Assembly: GCA_947044365.1 (NCBI GenBank)
Contig: OX345649.1
Coordinates: forward strand, 3,113,930 to 3,177,929
Reading direction: 5' to 3'
DNA length: 64,000 nt
Source: Petrosia ficiformis
Lineage: Eukaryota; Porifera; Demospongiae; Haplosclerida; Petrosiidae
The notes under the pieces are model-generated. The model had not been told where the DNA came from and searched no databases. It was given only the letters and a program-made list of their open reading frames with translations. Both the position numbers and the translations under genes were made by a program. Shown in pieces: positions 1 through 9,622 of the stretch. Position 1 is the first letter of the stretch. The number at the start of each line of letters is the position of its first letter.

Positions 1-487
1 TTTCCAAATAGTGAGTACTTAGTTTATAAGTCAGTATTAAAAATTATTTTGACCATGTAGTCAGAGAAATGATACTTGTTTTGCAAATAATTTAAGTTGG
101 TGGAGCAAATAAACAAAACTTGTACTGCTAAAAAGTGACAAAACAAACATTGCTATCACATGATGTACACTGTACTGTATCGTCTAAATACTCTGTACCC
201 TCCTGTAAGATGGACCTATCTACCTCCAGAAAATATTAAAAATGATATCTCCTCGTAGTCTTCATGAAAGAATGTTTCTTAGATTTACAATATCCAGCCA
301 ATGTCACCTGCTTTTAAATTGTCACAAAGACCCCATCTTTTTACAAAACATTTGACTATGTGTCTTTTAATCAAAGTATAAGCTCTTTTTCAAAAACAAG
401 ATACATGTATAATCAAAAATGTTATTGTGTTTTATGCATTACCCTGCCACCATACATTTCACAAGCTTGCTATTCAGCCATTATCAT

Positions 488-531
488 TTTGGTATCCAGG
501 ATGTGCATAATAGTACATCCTGGATACCAAA
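488..531. repeat. 17-bp perfect inverted repeat
   Basis: Arms TTTGGTATCCAGGATGT (488-504) and its exact complement (515-531) with a 10-nt loop. It lies in the carboxypeptidase intron. The rest of 1-587 shows no exon or other structure I can support. Confidence 0.8.
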
Positions 532-587
532 TTTCAGTTCACATTATATAGATACAGTTTTTAATATACAGATACACATGTACTCAC

Positions 588-3500
588 TTGCATGAATTAA
601 ACACTGAATATAAAACCTAAATCTGTTAGGATCATTAGAGGCTGTTATATGTACAGCTGAAATATCTCTTTGTTCTGATGACTTCCCAATTGAAGGCACA
701 TATTGAATTAAATTAGGATATTGTCTGGCCATATTCCTGTACCAGTTTTGTATGGAGTCAAAATTGTGCTAAAGAAAAGTGAACAATCATAATTATTAAT
801 TATACATGTAATATATTATATAAGAGCTCAATAGGTTTAATATTAAACTAATGCAATAACAACACTCATCAGTAAAATAATTATTACCTACATGTATGTA
901 CATGACTACATTTACACAATTTACCTAAAGCAATGCTCACATAATCTAGAATACACATAATCTTCAATGTAGAGTCTCTTGTATCTTAACAAATGGTACC
1001 AGATATACAGACAGATAGTTCAACCAAATTTACCTTCTGCAATATCTCATTATGAGTCCCTTATTAATAATAACTACTGTAGTGTTAACTATACATGTAA
1101 CTAAAGCAATCGTAGTTATATGTATATGTGTACTGTAATAAACTAACAACTACAATTGAAACTTGATAAGTATAGCTACATGTAGGTCATACACTTCAGT
1201 CTCATGAAGTGATTTATTCACCTGATATAAAGCAACAGTGTTTTGATAAGTATTTATGGTGCACTATTGGCCCAAAGAGCTTCTTATTTCGCACTGCATA
1301 GTTCTCTTTTTGGGCCAGATGGTGCAGTTAAATTGAGTTAATTATGATTATATTGTAAGCACTAACTCTTTGTTAATTGGCTAAAGATGCATTCCCAATA
1401 GCGCACACACTGATTCTTGTTGATATGCTTCAAAACATATCAAAAACTCTGTAAAGCAATTTGAATGGTCAATACAATCATAGCATGGTATAACTTTAGT
1501 TAAAATACTTTCAATAACTAGTTACATGTATGATATACATATCTTCATAAAGCTTCCTGTTTGAATTCTGTCAGCTTTAATAGTGTAAAATAGTGTAAAA
1601 TACTATATAGTGATATTTTAACCCTCATGATAAATACATTAGTGGTAATACCTAGTGCTACTTTATATAAAACTCACATATTCACTAAACCAGTTATCAT
1701 CAACAGTGTCTATTTCCTCTTCTTGTAATGTTACCTACAAAACATAACAACATTGAATAGTTAAGGAAATGGTTATCCAAAGGTTTCTTTACATACAACA
1801 GCCAATAATTAAGGAACTACATGTACATACAGTAACAGTAATTTCCTTAGTACTACTGTCAGTATAGTATAGTAATTACTGTCTCACTACTGTGGTATTA
1901 ATTGATAAGTACATGTACACTAATTACTGTCAAAACCACTGTTGAACACTATACTGTGGAAATGAAACTACTGAGTAATTACTGTACTGTATGGTGACTT
2001 TTTATTGACATGTACTGTATTTTGAATATATCTAACTAGAGAATGCTTGCATGCATGCAATAATTGTGGGGCCGGAGGCGAGCCTGAGAAGGTGTGGCTA
2101 GAATAACCAAATTTTTGACACCAAGCAAAAGTAAGCGTTTAGTGCATTTGAGATGGAAGAGCAAAATGCAACAGTTCATGGGTTTGGCTTTAGCTATCAC
2201 GCAGTGACACACACATGGCTTTAAAAAATCTTTAATTGAAATTTTTGAAAACTTGAACAAGTAACAAAAATTTATTTGTAGTTATGAGCGAAATTTGACA
2301 AGAGTTCACATTCATTCTAATAATTTATCACCATAGAAGCTTATAACTCAGCAAAGGTATGTCAGATTTCAAAAGCGATTACATAACCATGAAGAACAGT
2401 ATGTGCAGATTCCAAAAATGTAAAAAAATTAATTTTCAAAAAAGGTTACTTGTGGTACATTTTCTCATCTGCAGTCACATACATGTATATATATATATAT
2501 ACACGCAATGCAAAAGTATAGTTTTACTATAACTATAACTAAAAATGGTTATTATTTTCAAACAAAACAACCAACTTAACAGAACTGTAGTAAAACACAC
2601 CCACATAGATTAATTAAATGTCAACTCAACATACACAAATAATTTAGACACTCACCGGATCAAACCAATTGTTAACCCAAGATTTCAACTTTTGTTTCTC
2701 ACTCAACATATTCTCCTCTGCCATTTGTACATGTGCCTCTACATTATCTATAATGATGGAACACATCTCTGGCATGTAGCGGAGTACTACATCATATGTC
2801 TGTTGAGACATTCTCATATCAACTTGTCCAGTAGGATACACCCTCCATACATCAACTCCTTTGTATTCCATGAGTATTTTCACACGTTTATCATTTTTAT
2901 CATTGCTAGATGAAGAATATATACATACATGTACATACATACTAACTGCATCCTTAAGTATGTGTGATGCAAATCACAGACTAAACTGCTTAAGTTTGCT
3001 AACACATTACTAGATAACTTGTTATAGGTCTTTTATTTCATTGTTCATATTCTTTGTGATAAATTTTGTAATTAGCTGAAGAAAGCTCTCGGGCCGAAAC
3101 GTTCTGTTCACAGAACTATTATTTCATTTCTATAAAGCTCAAAATTAATCACAAAGAACATTACTAGATGATCTGAAGCTATTCTTCCTTAGCTCAGAAT
3201 TGAGCACCCCAGAACTAGTGGCTTCAACCGGCCCTCAAAGATGAGCTTCAGGATAGTTCAGAGGCATCATCTGATCAATTCTCCCAAGGGAAAACTGCCA
3301 CTATACATTTACATTAGATATATAGTCTTTGGTCCAAATTTTAGAATTAATGAACTCAAACATGGACTGATGAAGAAAGCTGGAGATTAAATGTAACTAT
3401 AATCTAAGGATTGTTGGTAATAGTTGATGAGTCATTCATTCACTGTAGCTTGGAGTTAAAAGTAGAATACAATGGTTTTATGGTACCATGTTTGTAGTCT

Positions 3501-4116
3501 TGTGTAGCCAGACCCAACCTACTATGAAGGAAGGGTCTGGTCAACCCACTCTACTAGCTTTCGTCAAACGTTTAGACAGATTTTTGGCTATTTTATTGGG
3601 TAACAAACCGTTAATAATATAAATATGTACTCTAGTAAGCCAGCTGTTTGAATATCACTACTACAGTTATGAATTCAAATACCAGTTTTGCCAGATACTT
3701 GAGGCTCTTGACGAACACTAGTACAGTGTGTTGACCAGACCCTTCCTTCATAATAGGTTGGGAATGGCTACACGAGACTACCTTGTTTGGGATTGTTGCT
3801 TACTTAACAACATGGGAATGGTGGAAGTGAAATACAAGAGGAAACAGTTACATGCTAGAATGGTTCTCACAATATATAGAACAGTCTATAGACTATGTAG
3901 TTAAAAAAGAACTGTGTAATGTCTATATTCAATAAGTTAGACTACATACATAAGGTTCAGATAAATATATAATAGATATGGTACTAAAATTGCCATAAAC
4001 ACTACTCACCATTTGACAACTACATCATTTTCATATGACACAGTTCTAGAATAAAAACTCCCTTGAACAAGACTTACTACAATTAAGAGAAGAGAAACTA
4101 CATATATGACTGCCAT
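588..4116 (-). CDS. M14 metallocarboxypeptidase (A/B type), 5' part, runs off left edge
   Basis: Secreted zinc exopeptidase precursor of the M14 (carboxypeptidase A/B) family. I joined four exons: 4010-4116, 2656-2905, 1678-1734 and 588-768, with GT-AG introns and matching phases. Exon 1 starts with MAVIYVVSLLLIVVSL, a clear signal peptide. Exon 2 encodes the activation propeptide (features: VDVWRVYP, then a stretch ending in SIIIDNVEAHVQ). Exon 3 holds DDNWFSEY and exon 4 HNFDSIQNWYRNMARQYPNL followed by SIGKSSEQRDISAVHI, the start of the catalytic domain. Exon 4 ends at FYIQCLIHA plus one base, so the family's zinc-binding HAxE motif is split by an intron and its Glu lies outside the window. 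No catalytic-domain exon is visible at 1-587. Seen: signal peptide, propeptide and N-terminal catalytic motifs. Inferred: digestive or extracellular role. The family is fairly certain; the A or B subtype cannot be told without the specificity residue. Confidence 0.87.
1229..1452 (+). repeat. MITE-like dispersed repeat, family A, copy 1
   Basis: Begins near GTTTTGATAAG, contains GGCCCAAAGAGCTTCTTATT and its partial inverse TTTTTGGGCCA, then TCTTTGTTAATTGGCT, and ends near CAAAACATATCAAAAAC, so the ends are roughly inverted. Two other copies are at 47292-47535 (reverse) and 59030-59266. It lies in an intron of the carboxypeptidase gene; the class is unknown. Confidence 0.7.
3004..3169 (+). mobile_element. 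Short retroposed element with 12-bp target duplication
   Basis: A 142-bp insert (3016-3157) flanked by the direct repeat ACATTACTAGAT at 3004-3015 and 3158-3169. Inside, the ends are inverted (ATTCTTTGTGATAAATTTTG and its near complement). The centre contains CTGAAGA, a small stem, CGAAAC and then a perfect hairpin GTTCTG-TTCA-CAGAAC (3076-3118), an arrangement recalling a hammerhead ribozyme core. A target duplication of this length fits retroposition, perhaps from a Penelope-like element; that assignment is inference. Confidence 0.6.
3494..3781. mobile_element. MITE with about 50-bp terminal inverted repeats
   Basis: Left end GTAGTCTTGTGTAGCCAGAC pairs with the complement of the right end near GGCTACACGAGACTAC, and the match continues through CCAACCTACTATGAAGGAAG and GGGTCTGGTCAAC. 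Each end also has an internal hairpin (AGACCC...GGGTCT). It lies in intron 1 of the carboxypeptidase gene. No clear target duplication was found. Confidence 0.8.
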
Positions 4117-5383
4117 CTACACAGGACGTATCAGGATCTTCAAAAAATTTGGTGGGTGGCCCTTGATAATAATAATAATTATTATTATTAATTAAAACAT
4201 TCTTGTAATTTTGATAATTAAATTAGCCCGGTAGTAATAGCCTCGTACCCAGGCTCTTTCTCCGCAGACCCTGCCCTGCCTGGGTTCGAGGCTAGTGTTG
4301 TTAGTGTTGCTCAAGCATTGACAATTTGACATGATGTGATGATTATAATGTCAAAAAGTAACAATGTACATGTTATTACAATCATAATTATTTGCCCTAT
4401 GTATAAGCACAAAACACCATGGTACATTTTAAAATAATCCTGATCTCATTTGCATAAATTTTGCGATCCTTACATATTTCAGTGCATTTATCCAGGTTCT
4501 TCATGTTTGCCATCTGAATATCACATTACATGGTAGTGCTGGGACTCGATAATCGTTATCGATATAGCACAATCGATATCATGACCAGATATCGATTTAC
4601 ATCATGGTACTCTGTAATGAACATTTTTCTGAGGCCTATGTGAATATGAATGACCTTTAGAACTTGTATTCAGTAGCAAACATCGGTAGTTATATGATGA
4701 TCATGGTACTACTAGCTAGACATTCTCGTGTGCCAGAAACTTATTACATGATGATTCTCAACAATAATAATTATAACTAATATCAATAACATTGGTAATA
4801 TTAGCAAAGCGAGCAATAATATCAAATTTGTTAATGACAGTAACTGTAGTAGCATCACTAATAATAGCAATACGTATCAGTTCTATTGTGTTATGAGTTC
4901 TGAATTACTTTAATATTACATTACTGATCTTCCCACTAATGTTGTTGAATAACAGTTACTACTATATCCATTCTGATATAACTAGTAATTATAACTATAT
5001 GTACCATCATTGATGGATGTTTTTGATATTAGTGCTGTACTCCTATTGCCAATATATGAGCATGGAGAAACACCTTTATTGAAGAAGAAAAGCGTATAGC
5101 TAACAAAATTACACACAGCCAGATAAGACATGAGTTCCTTGGACACATGTGTACACATATTATCAAATTAGCCAATGCTAGCTATATAATATATAGAACT
5201 GTTATTAATGGTATACACAAAAATGCAAAGTGTAGCTACAAACAGAGAGGACACAATGTTTTCTCACTGCTAAAAGAAAAAAAAAGCTGGGCATAGTGAG
5301 GACATAATACGTTAGTTGATAACTAAGAAATAAACACAAGTAAAATTCACCACTGTTAATATTAGTATTCTTATGCTTTTGTC
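4117..5383. other. Intergenic, no gene seen
   Basis: Gap upstream of the carboxypeptidase start. It holds an inverted repeat around 4242-4294 (GCCTCGTACCCAGGC ... GCCTGGGTTCGAGGC), a TAGTGCTGGGACTCGATAA fragment near 4533 resembling the ends of the TAGGGCTGGG MITEs further right, and a short piece near 4617 related to the repeat at 40188-40420. The rest is AT-rich DNA without recognisable structure. Confidence 0.5.
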
Positions 5384-5648
5384 TATATATGTAATATATA
5401 TAGTACACTTACAGGTCTTATATACAAAAATATAGACCCGAGGTTTAGTGTCCAAGGATGTGATATAGCCCGAGCCTGCGAGGGCTATATCACATCCGAG
5501 GACACTAAACCAAGGTTTTATATTGTTTTATATAAGAACTGTAAGTGTACTATATACAATATATTGTATGCTAATAGATTAAAGATTCACAGGTCTATAT
5601 ACAAAAATATAAGACCTAACCACATCAAACGGTTGCCATGGTAGCATG

Positions 5649-5697
<49 letters not shown>

Positions 5698-5979
5698 ATT
5701 ATATATATATATATATATATGTAATATATATAGTACACTTACAGGTCTTATATACAAAAATATAGACCCGAGGTTTAGTGTCCAAGGATGTGATATAGCC
5801 CGAGCCTGCGAGGGCTATATCACATCCGAGGACACTAAACCAAGGTTTTATATTGTTTTATATAAGAACTGTAAGTGTACTATATACAATATATTGTATG
5901 CTGATAGATTAAAGATTCATAGGTCTATATACAAAAATATAAGACCTAACCACATCAAACGGTTGCCATGGTAGCATGC

Positions 5980-5983
<4 letters not shown>
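5384..5983. repeat. Palindromic element in tandem duplicate (period about 331 bp)
   Basis: Two nearly identical units (5384-5650 and 5717-5983). Each contains a large imperfect palindrome: outer arms TAGTACACTTACAGGTCTTA / TAAGAACTGTAAGTGTACTA and inner arms GTTTAGTGTCC...GATGTGATATAGCCC / GGGCTATATCACATC...GGACACTAAAC. TA microsatellite separates the units. The second unit's TA tract is the insertion site of the Tc1 element. Confidence 0.85.
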
Positions 5984-6017
<34 letters not shown>

Positions 6018-6019
<2 letters not shown>

Positions 6020-7559
6020 GTGGCGCCAGAAATAGTTCATCCACCCACGTAATTTACATTAGATGTAATACAAAACCACTTCTAAAAAACACATGCGCAG
6101 TTATGCCTATGAATAATATTACATGCGCAGTACTATCAAAACAATCAGTTTCTAACAGCTGCTATTATCAAAACTGTTTAGACCTAGTTGAGACAAACCA
6201 TTGAAGAGAATTCTATATCATAAATTACAATAATAATCATGCCCAGAGGCAAACCAACAAGTGATTTTTTAAAAGGTCAGATAGTTATTTTAAGAAAAGA
6301 AGGTATAAGTTATGGATGCATTGCAAAGAAAATAAAAGTTCCTAAATCAACTGTGATCGATGTATGGAAGAAATATTTGAAGTCTGGAAGTACTGATGAT
6401 AAGCCACGTACCGGTAGGCCATCTTCTACAACATCGAGACAAGACAGAGTCTTGACACGAATGTCCCTACAGGATAGATATTTAACAGCACCTCAGCTCA
6501 GGCTAGCATGGAAGGAGACCTGTGATATTTCTGTCAGCACAAGCACTGTCAAGTCTAGACTTGCATCAGCAGGTCTTAATGGCCGCATTGCCCGACGAAA
6601 ACCATTACTGACAGCCCATCATCGTCAGCTCCGCCTCCAATTTGCCAAGAAGTACAAGACATGGACTAAAGAAGACTGGAAAAGAGTGGTATGGAGTGAT
6701 GAGAGTAAATTTAACCTGTTTAGAAGTGATGGTAGGACATATATCAGGAGACGAGTATCAGAAGAGTTTATAGATAATTGTGTGTTTCCGACAGTAAAGC
6801 ATGGAGGTGGATCAGTAATGATATGGGGATGTTTCTGTGGTGATGAAACTGGGATGATGGTGAAGGTATCAGGTAATATGAACTCGGAGAAATACTGTGA
6901 GTTACTTGGTAATGTTCTTGTACCATCTGCTTGGTCAATTCGTGGACTGGACTACATATTTCAACATGATAATGCACCATGCCATCGAGCCAAGATTGTT
7001 CAACAATGGCTCCACGAAAATGAAGTTGAAACGTTAGAATGGCCACCTCAATCTCCTGATCTAAATCCCATTGAACATGTATGGGAACATATGGAGAGAC
7101 AACTTAAATTTTACCCTGCTACAACTGTAACCCAGTTATCACAAAACCTTGATTTAATTTGGTCCAAGATTCCAGCAGAGTTTTTGAAAGAACTTACATA
7201 CTCTATGCCATCTAGAATTGAGGCAGTAATCAAAGCACGAGGTGGCCATACGAAATATTGAAGATGTATAATCATTGTAATAATAATAATCTTTACTTTA
7301 GCCTGTCATAAAATGAAAATAAAACATTATAATAATATTATTAATATATTATATTACTAATGAAATACCTTCTCATATCTTCCTAATAAATGTCAGAACT
7401 AGCAGTTATGAAAGCTTGCCTTGACGGTAAATTTGCCTAATTGACCATGTGCTTGTGCAGGAAGAGGGTAAGGCTAAGAGGTAAGGTTTCCTCCAAACCA
7501 AAAAATTGCAATTAAGTAACAAAATTACGTGAGTGTACGAACTCTTTCTGGCGCCACTA
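6018..7559 (+). mobile_element. Tc1-like transposon with intact transposase
   Basis: A 1.54-kb element with about 38-bp imperfect terminal inverted repeats: left GTGGCGCCAGAAATAGTTC from 6020 and right, as complement, GTGGCGCCAGAAAGAGTTC; both run on to CACGTAATTT. It is flanked by TA (6016-6017 and 7560-7561), the expected target for Tc1/mariner, inside a TA microsatellite. The complete transposase ORF and similar ends suggest a recent insertion. The exact outermost two bases are uncertain. Confidence 0.9.
6239..7261 (+). CDS. Tc1-family transposase, DD34E, 340 aa
   Basis: Cut-and-paste DNA transposase that binds the element's inverted ends and moves it into TA sites. The N-terminus (about residues 1-75) has a helix-turn-helix of the Tc1 type (EGISYGCIAKKIKVPKSTV) followed by the GRPSST linker. 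The DDE domain is complete: first Asp in VVWSDESKFNLF, second Asp in IFQHDNAPCHRA, Glu in QSPDLNPIEHVW, with 34 residues between the second Asp and the Glu. The full length of 340 residues is typical of Tc1 and there is no stop or frameshift. The start ATG follows the left inverted repeat by about 180 bp. Whether it is still active cannot be told from sequence alone. Confidence 0.96.
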   Translation: MPRGKPTSDFLKGQIVILRKEGISYGCIAKKIKVPKSTVIDVWKKYLKSGSTDDKPRTGRPSSTTSRQDRVLTRMSLQDRYLTAPQLRLAWKETCDISVSTSTVKSRLASAGLNGRIARRKPLLTAHHRQLRLQFAKKYKTWTKEDWKRVVWSDESKFNLFRSDGRTYIRRRVSEEFIDNCVFPTVKHGGGSVMIWGCFCGDETGMMVKVSGNMNSEKYCELLGNVLVPSAWSIRGLDYIFQHDNAPCHRAKIVQQWLHENEVETLEWPPQSPDLNPIEHVWEHMERQLKFYPATTVTQLSQNLDLIWSKIPAEFLKELTYSMPSRIEAVIKARGGHTKY

Positions 7560-7818
7560 TATATATATATATATTATATATATATATATATATAATTATA
7601 TTTTATACAGCTATTTTTATTCCATAAATTATGACAGCAACTGCAAAACTAAAATAATAATCATATTACAATTATTTATGAATACCATAATGTTACTATA
7701 GACATCACATAATTACAAACGTATTGATAACACATTATGATTATTATATTCATGTGTGTTGTATGTGTGGGTGTGTATATTATTATAATTCACCAGTCAA
7801 CTGCTACTCACAATCAAA

Positions 7819-9042
7819 ATGAGTTTGTCAGTCTGTTTGGAACTAACAAATCAATCTACTGTTGAACAAGTAGTGGACAAACAAGAAACCATTCAATCAT
7901 TGAAGCTAAGAATTGCTGCTGACTGCAAAGTTCATCCAGAATATATTCATCTCTTGTGGAATGGAGAAGTACTTGATGATAAAAAGTGTTTCAGTGCTTA
8001 TGACATCAAACAAAAGGATACAATCATTGTCAAAGGTAATGTACATGTGGTTGGTGCATAAGATATCAAAATACAGTGTGTTGCATGGCTTCACCAGACT
8101 AGTAATTGGTTATAGGAACATTTTTCACAGATACTATGTTGCTTAATCTCTCTTGCTTTCTGCATTTCTCTAACTAAATGTATCTATCTGTATTTTTATA
8201 TTTCATATATTTGTACTTGCTGTGTAATCTGTCTGCTTCTCTCTCCCTCTCTCTCTCTCTCTTGCGCGCGCTCTCTCTCCATAGATTCACCTTTTAGCAT
8301 AGTAATTCAAGGTCCTTTTCCCCTTTGTGAGCTAAAGACCATGAATATTTCTAGACATCATACTATAGGGAGTTTAAAAATGGAAATAGCACAGATGTAT
8401 GATTATTGTGATACAAATGAGTTTGATGTGAGATGGAATGGAGAACTATTGACTGGCCAGACAATTGGACATTATCAAATAAAGTCTAATGATGTGCTAG
8501 TTGTTACAGAAAGAATAGGTATAAAATATTCGAATTACGTTTTAAAGTGGAATTGTATATACATCTGCTCTACAACATCAATGATGTATATTCATGTATG
8601 TCATAGCAGTTACTCTCTAATTGACTTTGAACATTGTTTCAGCATTTGTTGAATAAATGTTATGCAACTCTTATATACAATTTGCTAGTACATGTGATTT
8701 ATTTCTGTAGTTTCAATGTGGAAAGAACCAAGGAAAATATCTGTAGAACACAAACCATACTATAGTCCCCACTTGGAATTTAAACAAAAGAAAGAGATGC
8801 AAGATACAGTTTTCAATCTCTTTGCTGGTATAGATCCAAGTCAATTGAAGTCTTCATCGATGCCTGATCTAGTTATAGAGTCACCTGATCTGGAAAGGAA
8901 GAGCATAGTCAAACAGGCCAAAGCAACAAGGAAGATTTCAATGCCTGTCTTGATGCAAAGTGATAATTTGTCAAATATCTCATTTCACAAAGATTCATTT
9001 GGACCACATTTAGCAACTGTTCAAGATGAATCCGAGGACTAA
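7819..9042 (+). CDS. Protein with two ubiquitin-like domains, 260 aa
   Basis: Three exons: 7819-8035, 8285-8518 and 8711-9042 (783 nt, phases consistent). Residues about 3-73 form a UBL fold (ETIQSLKLRIAADCKVHPEY, LLWNGEVLDD, YDIKQKDTIIVKG). Residues about 77-150 form a second one (HTIGSLKMEIAQMY, VRWNGELLTG, YQIKSNDVLVV). Neither ends in Gly-Gly, so conjugation like ubiquitin is unlikely; binding to partners is more plausible. The tail (151-260) is polar, with SSSMPDLVIESPDL and RKISMPVLMQS, Ser/Pro motifs similar to those in the death-domain genes 7 kb downstream. AATAAA lies at 9056-9061. Intron 1 ends in a CT microsatellite directly before its AG. I do not recognise a named orthologue; the function is inferred to be adaptor-like signalling. 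Confidence 0.85.
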
Positions 9043-9622
9043 AACTGATCTGCTTAATAAATAATTAAATACAGTATCCTTATATAAACATTTTGTCTCT
9101 ATTTCATGTATGCATCAATGTTTTAGTATTTCATTAATAAATCAATGTTTATTTTAGTAAAATAATTATATATAACTGCCTTGGCAAATTTGTTATTACC
9201 ATAATAATAATTATAGTAATAACAAATTTACAGTTGCATTTGGTTAGTTATTATATCAACGTGTGTATATTGACATGTATATAATTTATATAGATCTATA
9301 TGTCATGTACATTCTTTAGGCTGGCTGGCTCAGGCTGCTGAAACAAACTAGCTTTGTTAAAATTATCTCACACAAAATTTAATATTTGATCGAGATTATG
9401 ATTATAAACAGTGTTAGTCATTTATCCAGATCAGCATACCCCCCTATATATGATAATACACAGTAAAAAAGAATATCATATATGATGATATTTTTACCGA
9501 TCATTGAAGCTATCTCTGTATGGTGTCCCCTGACTTCCCTTGTTCAGACAAAAAAAATTAATTGAATGTGTAATTTTGATTTAATAAATTGAACAGTCAT
9601 GTATATTCAAAACATTGTTGAC
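9043..9622. other. Intergenic between convergent genes, no gene seen
   Basis: Contains the 3' end of the two-UBL gene (AATAAA at 9056-9061) and the 3' side of the Rab gene on the other strand. AT-rich, with a short inverted repeat TAACAAATTT at about 9183-9230. No coding signal. Confidence 0.5.

Noticed and set aside
2036..2260. 74-codon minus ORF
   Set aside because: Lies in the carboxypeptidase intron between exons 1678-1734 and 2656-2905; exon phases join without it and it has no motif.
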